A model generated the notes under the pieces. That model had not been told where the DNA came from. It saw nothing but the letters and a program-made list of their open reading frames with translations, and ran no database searches. Positions 8,344 through 16,062 of a stretch of DNA of 64,000 nt are shown piece after piece. Position 1 is the stretch's first letter. Each line of letters starts with the position of its first letter. This DNA comes from Tepidicaulis sp002389665. Lineage in GTDB: Bacteria; Pseudomonadota; Alphaproteobacteria; Parvibaculales; Parvibaculaceae. Position numbers and translations under genes: made by a program. The stretch covers positions 3,348,001-3,412,000 of the forward strand of contig NZ_OZ244942.1 of assembly GCF_965222285.1 (NCBI RefSeq), written 5' to 3'.

Positions 8344-8432
8344 GAATGTCTCCTGTCTTATCGTTATTGAATGTGAGTGATGAATATGAGGAAGCGAGGC
8401 GCGCCTGCTCCGGCGCAGGCCTGCCGGATAGA

Positions 8433-9242
8433 TCAGTTTCCTTTGAAGCTTGCCGGACGCTTTTCCAGAAAGGCCTTGATCGCCTCGCGCTGATCTTCGC
8501 TGCCAGCGGCAAGGGCGAACTGATCGCGGTCCATGAACGTCACGGCCTGATTGAGCGCTTTTGCGGCCATATCGATGGACTGTTTGGACATGCGCACCCC
8601 AAGCGGCGGCAGCGCGCCGATGCGCCGGGCCAGATCGAGCGCTGCCTCGCAGGCTTTCCCGTCCGCGCTTACCTCATCGACAAGGCCCCATGCCTCGGCT
8701 TTACCGGCGGAAAGCTTCTCGCCCAGGATCGTGAAGAGCTTGGCCTTGGAAGGGCCCATCAGATTGACGAGGCGCGGATTGGAGTGCCAGCTCATATTCA
8801 TGCCGAGCGGCACCTCGGGCAGGCGCAAATGCGCGCTCTTGCCGGCAATGCGGTGATCGCAGGCCGCCGCCAGCGCCACGCCGCCGCCAATGCAGAATTG
8901 TTCGATGGCCGCGACCGTGACCTGTTCGAGCGATTCCCAGGCCGCGCACATATCGGGGCCGACTTTCAGTGCCTGGCGCTGCTCGATGAGGCTTAGGTCG
9001 CGCCGCGCCGCCGCTTCCGGATCTTTCAGGTCCGCCCCGGCGGAAAAGGCGCCTCCGCCCCCCGTCAGCACGATGGCCGAGCTTGCCGTGTCTTCGCTCA
9101 GATGCCGGGCAAGCGCAGTCAGCTCGCGCATCGCGGCGATGGAAAGCGCGTTCATCCCGTCGCCGCGGGAAAACTCGACCAGCACCACCCGCCCTTCCCG
9201 GGCAATCGTGGTGAAATCTCCGAAACGTTCGGCTTCTTGCAT
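8433..9242 (-). CDS. Enoyl-CoA hydratase/isomerase family protein
   Basis: The 269-residue protein is a crotonase: the oxyanion-hole segment GAFSAGADLKD, a second one EQFCIGGGVALAAACDHRIA, then PEVPLGMN. The residue equivalent to Glu164 of rat crotonase lies in the LPEVPLG motif and is present. The family acts on acyl-CoA thioesters by hydration, isomerisation or hydrolysis; the substrate is unknown. Start 9242 follows a GGGAGGAG site. A longer reading to 9281 adds 13 residues without homology. It lies 89 bases before the SDR to its left in the window and may share its transcript. Confidence 0.85.
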   Translation of the reverse strand: MQEAERFGDFTTIAREGRVVLVEFSRGDGMNALSIAAMRELTALARHLSEDTASSAIVLTGGGGAFSAGADLKDPEAAARRDLSLIEQRQALKVGPDMCAAWESLEQVTVAAIEQFCIGGGVALAAACDHRIAGKSAHLRLPEVPLGMNMSWHSNPRLVNLMGPSKAKLFTILGEKLSAGKAEAWGLVDEVSADGKACEAALDLARRIGALPPLGVRMSKQSIDMAAKALNQAVTFMDRDQFALAAGSEDQREAIKAFLEKRPASFKGN

Positions 9243-9366
9243 GGCTCCTCCCTCTGGCGGTTGTCCCGCCTTATCCGGCAAGAGACCCTAGCGGAGAGAG
9301 GAAGCGGGCACCAGTCAAAGAGGCCGCAACGTTATTCTGTGCCGCTGGCTTTGCGGCAGACCAGCC

Positions 9367-10143
9367 TTACGCCTGCAGGAAATTGACGAGGCCGAGCTTG
9401 ATCCGGGCGGGCGTAAACGCCATGGAGGCCGCCTGGAGGCGGTTCATGAGCCCCGTCACCACGACGGGCTGTTTGCGCTTGAAGGCCTTATAGGCGATCC
9501 GCGCCACGCGTTTGGAGGACATGAGCGGGCTCAAGGTCACAAGCCTCGCCCCGGTCAGCCGAGCGGCATCCTGAAAGCCCGTCGCGGTCGGCCCGGGGCA
9601 GACCGCTGTCACACTGACGCCCTTGTCTTTCAGCTCATATTGCAGCGCCCGTGAGAAAGAGAGCACATAGGCTTTACTGGCATAATAGACCGCCATGCGC
9701 GGGCCCGGCAGGAAGGCCGCCGTCGAGGCGATATTCATCACCCCGCCCTTTCCCCGCTCGATCATGCCGGGCACCAGCGCCCGGGTGAGCGCGGTCAGCG
9801 CATAGATGTTGAGATCGATCATGCCAAGCTGATAATCCGCCTCGAGCTCGGCAAAGGCGCCCTTTGCCCCATAGCCCGCATTATTGACCAGCACTTCCGC
9901 GTGCAGGTCCTTTTCGGCAAGTGCCGCAGTGACGCGGGCAGCCGCATCGCGCGCGGCCAGATCGAGGGGGAGCACATTGACGCTCACCTTGTGCTTCTTG
10001 CGCAAGCTCTCGGCAATCGCTTCGAGCTTTTCCGCCGAGCGGGCAACAAGCACAAGGTCCTTGCCGTCCTTGGCAAAATGCCCGGCAAGGTCTTCGCCAA
10101 TGCCGCCGGACGCGCCAGTAATCAGGGTAACGGGTGAGGTCAT
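9367..10143 (-). CDS. Short-chain dehydrogenase (DltE/YdfG-like)
   Basis: This 258-residue SDR has TGASGGIG (9-16), arginine after beta-2 (VARS) suggesting NADP(H), NNAG (87-90) and Ser140/Tyr153/Lys157 (YYASK). The C-terminal 60 residues are basic and hydrophobic, as in SDRs of the DltE/HSD17B12-like group that act on lipids. The ATG is preceded by AGGAG. The TetR gene ends 32 bases upstream and is co-oriented, so the pair is probably one operon controlled by the palindrome at 10824. Confidence 0.85.
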   Translation of the reverse strand: MTSPVTLITGASGGIGEDLAGHFAKDGKDLVLVARSAEKLEAIAESLRKKHKVSVNVLPLDLAARDAAARVTAALAEKDLHAEVLVNNAGYGAKGAFAELEADYQLGMIDLNIYALTALTRALVPGMIERGKGGVMNIASTAAFLPGPRMAVYYASKAYVLSFSRALQYELKDKGVSVTAVCPGPTATGFQDAARLTGARLVTLSPLMSSKRVARIAYKAFKRKQPVVVTGLMNRLQAASMAFTPARIKLGLVNFLQA

Positions 10144-10175
10144 GGGATAGCTCCTGGGATCGCCCGTGCGGGCAT

Positions 10176-10808
10176 TTAAGTGTCGGAAACCGATAGGGCC
10201 CGCCAGAGCGCGGCGCGCATTTCATCGAGATGCGCAGGCTCCAGCGGCCGGCCTTCGGCAAACTTCAAAAGACCGGCAAGCGGTCCCCAAAAAAGGGCGG
10301 CAAAGACCGCAGGATCGAGCGGCCTCAGCACCCCTTGCCCCGTCCCCCAGACGACGAAGTCTTCAATGGCGCGTTTATATGGTTCTTCATAAGCAAGGCT
10401 GGCCGCATCGAGATAAGGCGCATGGAAATGCAGGTCGATGAAGCGGGCCTCGCGCGGAAAGCCCTGCAGCCAGTCCACGGCGCGGGCCCAGTAAAGCTCG
10501 AAGGCCTGCTTGACGCCCGTCCCCTCCGGCAAGGGCGCGAGCACAAGCGCATTGAACTCCCCTTTCCAGTGCTGGAAGAGCGCGTTTACCAGCGCTTCTT
10601 TGTTGGCGAAATACCGGTAGAGCGTGCCTACCCCCACCCCTGCCATGCGGGCAATGTCGGGCACGGCGGTCGCCTCATAGCCCTGCTCCTCGAAAAGATC
10701 GAGCGCGGCGGCAAGGAGCCGCGCCTCGGCCTCTGCCGCTTTCGGCCGGCCTTTACCCGCGCGCGGCGCGGGCGAGATGGCAGAAGAAGATGAGGCAGCT
10801 TGCGGCAC
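10176..10808 (-). CDS. TetR/AcrR family transcriptional regulator
   Basis: The 210-residue protein has the TetR DNA-binding domain at about residues 28-74 (ALDLFEEQGYEATAVPDIARM, then VGVGTLYRYFANKEALV) and a variable ligand domain behind it. The start is GTG 10808 with only a weak ribosome site; no internal methionine precedes the HTH. It is the first gene of a two-gene unit with an SDR, and a perfect 26-base palindrome lies 15 bases upstream over its own promoter, so autorepression relieved by a hydrophobic ligand is likely. Confidence 0.85.
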   Translation of the reverse strand: MPQAASSSSAISPAPRAGKGRPKAAEAEARLLAAALDLFEEQGYEATAVPDIARMAGVGVGTLYRYFANKEALVNALFQHWKGEFNALVLAPLPEGTGVKQAFELYWARAVDWLQGFPREARFIDLHFHAPYLDAASLAYEEPYKRAIEDFVVWGTGQGVLRPLDPAVFAALFWGPLAGLLKFAEGRPLEPAHLDEMRAALWRALSVSDT

Positions 10809-10823
10809 GGGTTTTCTCGATAT

Positions 10824-10849
10824 TTTCGGAATGAATGTTCATTCCGAAA
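10824..10849. promoter_or_regulatory. Perfect palindromic TetR operator
   Basis: Two 12-base arms, TTTCGGAATGAA and TTCATTCCGAAA, flank a central TG with no mismatch. The site sits directly before the TetR start and overlaps the proposed -10 box, the usual position of a self-repressing TetR operator. Confidence 0.8.
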
Positions 10850-10875
10850 GTAAACAACCAGCCCCTCCTTGTCAA
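10847..10875 (-). promoter_or_regulatory. Sigma-70-type promoter of the TetR-SDR operon
   Basis: On the minus strand TTGACA (10875-10870) and TACTTT (10852-10847) are separated by exactly 17 bases. The -10 box overlaps the right arm of the palindrome, which would block polymerase when the repressor is bound. Confidence 0.65.
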
Positions 10876-10912
10876 GCGCCGGCCTCCTATTCCCTTCCCC
10901 TATGCCGGCGCC

Positions 10913-10940
10913 AAAAGAAAAGGCGGCCCAAAGACCGCCT
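10913..10940 (-). terminator. Rho-independent terminator
   Basis: On the minus strand AGGCGG and CCGCCT pair around an eight-base loop and are followed by TTTTCTTTT. It lies 26 bases beyond the stop of the small cysteine-containing secreted protein gene. Confidence 0.65.
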
Positions 10941-10965
10941 CATCCTCCAGCCTCAAGAGCCGGTC

Positions 10966-11220
10966 TTATTTTTCGACACAAACGCTGTTTTCGCATTTGT
11001 AGTCGCCGCAATCATCGTTGGACATGCAGGGCGCGCCGATCCATTCGGAAAGCTGAATGCCCTTATCTTCGCTATCCGGCGCCGGCGTGCTCGGCGCGGA
11101 AATGGCAAGATTGGGGGCCAGCGCGGCCAGCACCATGGAAGGCGTACCCTCGGAGGCGGCAAAAGCGGGCCCTGCGGCCATGAGCGCGGCAAAGGCCGCG
11201 GCGGAAACGAGTTTCTTCAT
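10966..11220 (-). CDS. Small secreted four-cysteine protein
   Basis: The 84-residue precursor has a signal peptide (KKLVSAAAFAALMAAGPAFA) and a mature part of about 63 residues ending in a compact cysteine cluster, PCMSNDDCGDYKCENSVCVE. The spacing C-x5-C-x4-C-x4-C suggests two disulfides or a small metal site, as in EB/dickkopf-like modules. ATG 11220 lies eight bases after AAGGA; GTG 11223 is also possible. It has its own terminator, and I do not recognise a family. Confidence 0.65.
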   Translation of the reverse strand: MKKLVSAAAFAALMAAGPAFAASEGTPSMVLAALAPNLAISAPSTPAPDSEDKGIQLSEWIGAPCMSNDDCGDYKCENSVCVEK

Positions 11221-11317
11221 CACATCAATCCTTTCCTGAAAGGGGAAAGCCCCGGACGGGAAAAGGATCGGGCAGTAAGCGCCTTGAGGTAAACTAGCAC
11301 AGATGTAGGGGGTGCCC

Positions 11318-12493
11318 TTAAAGCATGGCCGTGTCCGTATCGAGCCCCATGAAAAGGCGCCCGGTCAGCTCCAGCGTCGGCCCGGCCACCATCATGTGCT
11401 GGGTGGCGACATGCACATCGCGGAAAATCCGCTGCAGGGGCGAGTTGCGGTAGACGGAACTGCCGCCCGCCAGCGTGTACATAAGATCGATGGCCTTGGC
11501 CGAGGATTTCACCGCATGGGTGGTGGCAAGGCGCAGATCGCGCCGGTGGGGAATGGAGATCACCCCTTCGGCCTGCGCCGCCTCCCAGGCCGCGCCGGTT
11601 GCTTCTTCCAGGAAGGCGCGGGCAGAGCGCAAAAGCGCTTCGGCCTCAGCCACATCCACATGTGCCATGGGCTTCATGGCAAGCGGCTTGAAACTGCCTT
11701 GCGGGGTTTTTTCCACGGCAAGGCCCACAAGCTCGTCGATCGCCGTGCGCGCCATGCCGAGCGTCACCGCCGCAATGCCCATGCCGAGAAAACCGAAAGT
11801 CGGGAACGCGTAAAGCGGGCGCTCCAAAGGCTTGTCGTGAATGAGATCGACGGAATGAGCTTCGGGCACGATAACGTCCTGCGCCGCGTAATCGGTCGAG
11901 CCCGTGCCTTGCAGGCCCGAGACATACCAGGTGTCGAGGATGTCCACCTCGCCCGCCTTCATGATCATCATGCGGTTATTGGGCTTGCCGTTGCTCAGCA
12001 CTTCCGGCTTGCCGCTATCGTCCATGACGAAGGCCCCGCCCATGATCCAGTCGGCATTGCGCGAACCCGAGCCCCATTGCCATTGGCCATTGACCTTGAA
12101 GCCCTCTTTCACCCGCACGGCCTTGCCCTTGGGCGCAAAAACGCCGGAGGTGATGGCTTTAGGATCGCCGAAAATCTGCTGCGCGGCCTCTTTCGGCAAA
12201 AAGGCGCTGACCATGCCGGAGGTCGCGCCGATAAAAAGACACCAGGCCGCCGACCCATCGGCGCGGGCCAGCCGCTCCACTGTTTCGATGAAGGTCCAGG
12301 GCGGCGTTTCAAGCCCGCCATAGGCTTCAGGGATGCACATGCGGTAAAGGCCGTTTGCGGCAAACTGCTCTGCAATGTCTTGCGGCAATTGCCGGGCCGC
12401 TTCGATCTCGTCGGCCCGCGCGGCGATGTCGCCTGCCAAAGCATCGGCAAGGGCCAGCGGATCGGTTTCCTCAGAACGGTCGAGCATGCTCAT
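11318..12493 (-). CDS. Acyl-CoA dehydrogenase family protein, HsaA/DszC-like
   Basis: The 391-residue protein has the acyl-CoA dehydrogenase fold: an N-terminal helical domain (LPQDIAEQFAANGLYRMCIPEAYGG), a middle beta domain with VNGQWQWGSGS, and a C-terminal helical bundle with GGSSVYRNSPLQRIFRD. The arginine-rich end motif and missing catalytic glutamate context resemble flavin-dependent monooxygenases such as HsaA or DszC more than true beta-oxidation enzymes. It probably uses reduced flavin from a partner. Start 12493 follows GGGGAGA. It is the last gene of the operon with another dehydrogenase and an enoyl-CoA hydratase. Confidence 0.75.
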   Translation of the reverse strand: MSMLDRSEETDPLALADALAGDIAARADEIEAARQLPQDIAEQFAANGLYRMCIPEAYGGLETPPWTFIETVERLARADGSAAWCLFIGATSGMVSAFLPKEAAQQIFGDPKAITSGVFAPKGKAVRVKEGFKVNGQWQWGSGSRNADWIMGGAFVMDDSGKPEVLSNGKPNNRMMIMKAGEVDILDTWYVSGLQGTGSTDYAAQDVIVPEAHSVDLIHDKPLERPLYAFPTFGFLGMGIAAVTLGMARTAIDELVGLAVEKTPQGSFKPLAMKPMAHVDVAEAEALLRSARAFLEEATGAAWEAAQAEGVISIPHRRDLRLATTHAVKSSAKAIDLMYTLAGGSSVYRNSPLQRIFRDVHVATQHMMVAGPTLELTGRLFMGLDTDTAML

Positions 12494-12521
12494 GGCGGTC
12501 TCCCCTAATCGCGCCGCGCCT

Positions 12522-13721
12522 TCACGCGCCAAGTTTCAGCCGGTTGGCGATATTGTTTTTCTGCATGTTGGACGAGCCGCCCACGATGGGCAGGCTCTTG
12601 GCATCGCGCAGATAGCGCTCGAGATCCATATCGTCCGATAGCCCATACGCGCCGACGACGCGGATGGCCTGCTCCGTCACCTCCGCCGCGCCCTCGCAGC
12701 AGAAAAGTTTCGCCATCGAGGTTTCCACGGAGCAGGGCCGGTTGTTATTCGCCAGCCAGGCAGCATGATAAAGCATGTGGCGCATCGCCTGCACCTTCGT
12801 GCGTGCTTCCGCGAGCGTATGACGGATCGCCTGATGATGGGCGATGGGCTTGCCGAATTGCACGCGCTCTTCCGCATAGGTCCAGGCATCGGCGAGGGCC
12901 GCTTCGCCAAGGCCGAGCGCGCAGGCGGAAAGCTCGAGCTTTTCCACTTCGAGCGCGCGGCCTGCAAGCTGGCCCCAACCTTTATTCCATTTTTCCGGCC
13001 CGCCCAGAATATTGGCGGCAGGCACGCGCACATTCTCCAAGATCACATCCTTGGTTTCCACACCGCGAATGCCGAGATGGCCGAGCGGGGTAATGGTTAG
13101 GCCGGCTGTATCCGTGGGCACCAGCACGATGGAAAGGTTCTTGTATTTTTCCTCGCGCGGACCGGTGCGGGCGAGGCAGAAAATATAATCGGCAATATGC
13201 GCGCCCGTGCACCAGCGCTTGGCGCCGTTCAGCACCACCTCATCGCCCTCGCGCACCGCCGTCGTTTCCACCGTCGCCAGATCGCCGCCCACATTGGGCT
13301 CGGAAAGGCCGTAGGCGAACATCAGCTTACCGGCGGCAACTTTCGGCAGCAGGGTCTGCTTTTGCTCCTCACTCGCCGATTCGCCGAGATTCATGCCCGC
13401 ATAACAAACGGCCATGATGTAAGGACAGGCCAGCGCCACGGAGCGTTTGGCGATTTCCTCGATCACCGCCATGGTGGCGTAGATATCCACCCCAGCGCCG
13501 CCATAGCGCTCTTCCGTCGTAAGACCCATCATGCCGAGCGCGGCAAACTTGTCGAACACCTCGCGCGGAAAGATATTCCCCCGGTCCCATTCGCGCGCTT
13601 TGGCACGCGGCATATGCTCTGTAACGAAGCGGCGCGTTTGATCGCGCAGCATGCGCACGTGTTCCGGCTCGTCGAAATTCATCGCATCGCTCATCATGCC
13701 GCTCCCGCTTTCCATATCCAT
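12522..13721 (-). CDS. Acyl-CoA dehydrogenase
   Basis: This 399-residue flavoprotein has the acyl-CoA dehydrogenase signatures: FAYGLSEPNVGGD (first signature), NGAKRWCTGA, GIRGVETKDVILENVRVP, and the second signature YAEERVQFGKPI plus a C-terminal RDAKSLPIVGGSSNMQKN. Such enzymes make the alpha,beta double bond in acyl-CoAs and pass electrons to ETF. Start ATG 13721 is used; TTG 13727 and the later ATG near 13697, which has GGGAG in front, are alternatives. The upstream enoyl-CoA hydratase stop (13724) almost touches this start, implying coupling. Confidence 0.85.
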   Translation of the reverse strand: MDMESGSGMMSDAMNFDEPEHVRMLRDQTRRFVTEHMPRAKAREWDRGNIFPREVFDKFAALGMMGLTTEERYGGAGVDIYATMAVIEEIAKRSVALACPYIMAVCYAGMNLGESASEEQKQTLLPKVAAGKLMFAYGLSEPNVGGDLATVETTAVREGDEVVLNGAKRWCTGAHIADYIFCLARTGPREEKYKNLSIVLVPTDTAGLTITPLGHLGIRGVETKDVILENVRVPAANILGGPEKWNKGWGQLAGRALEVEKLELSACALGLGEAALADAWTYAEERVQFGKPIAHHQAIRHTLAEARTKVQAMRHMLYHAAWLANNNRPCSVETSMAKLFCCEGAAEVTEQAIRVVGAYGLSDDMDLERYLRDAKSLPIVGGSSNMQKNNIANRLKLGA

Positions 13722-13723
13722 GC

Positions 13724-14530
13724 TCAATGCCCCGTGAATTTCGGCGCGCGTTTTTCGAGGAAAGCGCGCACGGCTTCACGGTGATCATCCGTCGCAAAGG
13801 TATTCATCTCATAAGCGATGGATGTATCGAGGATGGAATGGGCAAGCTGCTTGAGCCCGATATTGACGGAGACTTTCGTATATTTGATCGCCTGAATGGC
13901 GCCCTTCGCAAGGCGCTTGGCAAAGGACAGCGCCGCTTCATCGAGCGCCTCATCCGCCACGACGTGATTGATCAGGCCGATCCGCTCCGCCTCGGCGGCG
14001 GGCACCGGATCGCCCGTCATCAGATATTCCTTTGCTTTGGCATAACCGCAAAGCTGCGGCCAGATGATCGCGCCGCCGTCACCAGCCACGATGCCGACAC
14101 GCACATGAGGATCGGCGAATTTCGCGTTCTCGCTCGCATAGATCACATCGCACATCAGCGCGATGGTGGCCCCGAGGCCAACCGCCGGACCGCGCACCGA
14201 GGCGATGAGCGGCTTTTCAAGATCGAGCAGCGAAAAGATGATGCGTTTGGCTTCCATGGGATCGGGGCCGCGCCCGCCCGTCTCATAGGTGTGTTTCATC
14301 CAGTTGAGATCGCCGCCCGCGCAAAAGGCCGGGCCTTCTCCGGTCAGCAACACCACATCCGAGCGCGGATCATCCGCCGCATCGAGAAAGATCGTGGACA
14401 GCTCGCGGTGCAAAAGCTCATCCACCGCATTCATGAGCTTCGGATTGGATAGCGACAGCACCAGGATGCGTCCCTCGTGATGCGCTTTGATGCGTTCATA
14501 GCGGCTGAAATCCGGCGCCTCGTGAGCCAT
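13724..14530 (-). CDS. Enoyl-CoA hydratase/isomerase
   Basis: A 268-residue crotonase: GPAFCAGGDLNWMK (first oxyanion loop), RGPAVGLGATIALMCDVIYA (second), and FADPHVRVGIVAGDGGAI. An aspartate/glycine pattern at the last site (GIVAGDGG) instead of the usual glutamate suggests an activity other than plain hydration, but the sequence alone does not say which. The ATG follows GGGAGGAGAG. It is the first gene of a three-gene operon with two acyl-CoA-dehydrogenase-type enzymes, so a dedicated acyl-CoA catabolic route is likely. A dyad at 14574 may control it. Confidence 0.85.
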   Translation of the reverse strand: MAHEAPDFSRYERIKAHHEGRILVLSLSNPKLMNAVDELLHRELSTIFLDAADDPRSDVVLLTGEGPAFCAGGDLNWMKHTYETGGRGPDPMEAKRIIFSLLDLEKPLIASVRGPAVGLGATIALMCDVIYASENAKFADPHVRVGIVAGDGGAIIWPQLCGYAKAKEYLMTGDPVPAAEAERIGLINHVVADEALDEAALSFAKRLAKGAIQAIKYTKVSVNIGLKQLAHSILDTSIAYEMNTFATDDHREAVRAFLEKRAPKFTGH

Positions 14531-14573
14531 GCCCTCTCCTCCCTTGGGCCGGTCTGTTGCCGGCCTGATTTTT

Positions 14574-14590
14574 AGTTAGTGTCACGAACT
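14574..14590. promoter_or_regulatory. Imperfect dyad, candidate operator of the acyl-CoA operon
   Basis: AGTTAGTG and CACGAACT pair with one mismatch around a central T. The site is 44 bases upstream of the enoyl-CoA hydratase start. The regulator is unknown; no TetR gene is immediately next to it. Confidence 0.4.
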
Positions 14591-14701
14591 AGTTTCATCT
14601 TGTAAAGGCGCATTTGCGGACAAGCCCCGCGCAAACCTGACAAGAGACCCGAACGAAGAGGCTGGAGCGGGCGGCGGGAGATGGCAACAAAAAGCCCAAA
14701 G

Positions 14702-14733
14702 AAAAACCCCGGCCACGCGGGCCGGGGTTTTTT
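14702..14733. terminator. Bidirectional rho-independent terminator
   Basis: CCCCGGCC (14707-14714) pairs with GGCCGGGG (14720-14727) around ACGCG, with A5 on the left and T6 on the right. It ends the leftward YCF48 transcript, which stops at 14756. Confidence 0.85.
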
Positions 14734-14755
14734 GAAACAGCAACTGCGGCAAGCC

Positions 14756-15847
14756 TTAGCTCGACACGTCATCCTTGGCGATGGCGTCTTCGGCATTATC
14801 CGGCATGATCTTCACGCCCGGCACGCCGAAGATGACGATCTTGCCGTCCGGCCCGTCGGCCACCGCATTGTAGCCTTCGCGGTCACGGCGGGAGGTCGTC
14901 AGGAACGAATTGCCGCCATCGGAAGAATAGGCAACCGCGCCGTTCAGGCCGACGAGAATGATATCGCCGCTATCGAGCTGCACGCCGCCGCCGAAGGACT
15001 TCTTCGTGTCGGTCGGCACTTTCGCCCAGGTCTCGCCCGCATCGACCGTGTGATAGACGTTGCCGCGCATGCCATAGACAAGCACGGAGCCGTCAGCAAG
15101 GCCGAGCCCGCTCCAGAACGAACCTTCATAGGGCGTCTTGATGGCCTGGAAGCTCGCGCCCTTGTCGGTGGAACGGAACACGTTGCCGAATTCGGCGGCA
15201 ATGTAGATCGTGCCGTCTTTTGCCTGGAAAATATCGTTCAGGTGATAGTCGTAATCCCCGCCATCGACGACGTCACGCTGTTCCCAGGTCTCGCCGCCAT
15301 CATTGGTTTCCAGCACCAGCGAGAAAGCACCGACCGCAAGGCCGTGCTGGGGCGTATCGAAGTAAAGCCCGAAGATCGGCGTTTCCGCGTCGAAATCGTG
15401 ATAGACGCGCTCCCAGGTCACACCGCCATCTTCCGTTTTCACGATGGTCGTATCGTGACCGGCGGCAAAGCCGACTTTATCGGTGGGAAAGGCCACGGTC
15501 GTCAGCGTCACCTGCGTCGGCACGGTTTCGGCCTGCGTCCAGGTTTCCCCGCGGTCATCGGAATAGATGATATGGCCGAATTCGCCGACCGCCACGAGGC
15601 GGCCATTGGCGCGCACTACGTCCAGAAGAAGGTTGTCATCGGCCAGATCGGAGGGCGTGGCATATTCGATCGCATTGGGATCGAAGCCTTCGACATCCTC
15701 CAGCACCGTGTAGTCTTTTGCAGCGCTGGCCGGAGACACTGCGATAAGGCCGCTCAGAACCAGAGCGCCAATGCCGCTTGTCATCACGCGCGCCATACGG
15801 CTGGAAAAATGGCGGCCGGAAAAATGATGGATCGTACCAGTCAACAT
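14756..15847 (-). CDS. YCF48/BNR-repeat exported beta-propeller protein
   Basis: The 363-residue protein has a signal peptide (ALVLSGLIAVSPASA) and at least five sialidase-type repeats with the Asp-box form SDDRGETW, EDGGVTW, NDGGETW, STDKGASF and DGGNSF. This is the YCF48-related protein of the DUF1302/DUF1329 clusters, an extracytoplasmic beta-propeller. Photosystem II assembly is the role of the cyanobacterial namesake only and should not be transferred here. Its hairpin-separated position downstream of DUF1329 suggests partial co-transcription. Confidence 0.8.
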   Translation of the reverse strand: MLTGTIHHFSGRHFSSRMARVMTSGIGALVLSGLIAVSPASAAKDYTVLEDVEGFDPNAIEYATPSDLADDNLLLDVVRANGRLVAVGEFGHIIYSDDRGETWTQAETVPTQVTLTTVAFPTDKVGFAAGHDTTIVKTEDGGVTWERVYHDFDAETPIFGLYFDTPQHGLAVGAFSLVLETNDGGETWEQRDVVDGGDYDYHLNDIFQAKDGTIYIAAEFGNVFRSTDKGASFQAIKTPYEGSFWSGLGLADGSVLVYGMRGNVYHTVDAGETWAKVPTDTKKSFGGGVQLDSGDIILVGLNGAVAYSSDGGNSFLTTSRRDREGYNAVADGPDGKIVIFGVPGVKIMPDNAEDAIAKDDVSS

Positions 15848-16008
15848 CTATGTCACTCAGTTTGCGGAGACAGCCTGACTATTATTATTCGCACTCTCGC
15901 CCGGCCCCGCCGGTCGGCTTTGCGTCAGATCAGCCTCGGTCCACTCCCCAGGAGGCGGGATGCGCCCCCAAATGATTGCTCTTAAAAAGAGATTGTTCTT
16001 AAACACGT

Positions 16009-16043
16009 CGGGCCGGCCGCAGGGTTTCCCGGCGACCGGCCCG
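16009..16043 (-). terminator. GC-rich hairpin after the DUF1329 gene
   Basis: CGGGCCGG (16009-16016) pairs with CCGGCCCG (16036-16043). No strong T-run follows on the minus strand, so it may attenuate or stabilise mRNA more than terminate it. Confidence 0.45.
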
Positions 16044-16062
16044 AGGCATCATACTGCTTTTA

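Noticed and set aside
11312..12508. 398-codon rightward ORF opposite an acyl-CoA dehydrogenase
   Set aside because: It is histidine- and arginine-rich without motifs, and the opposite gene is well supported.
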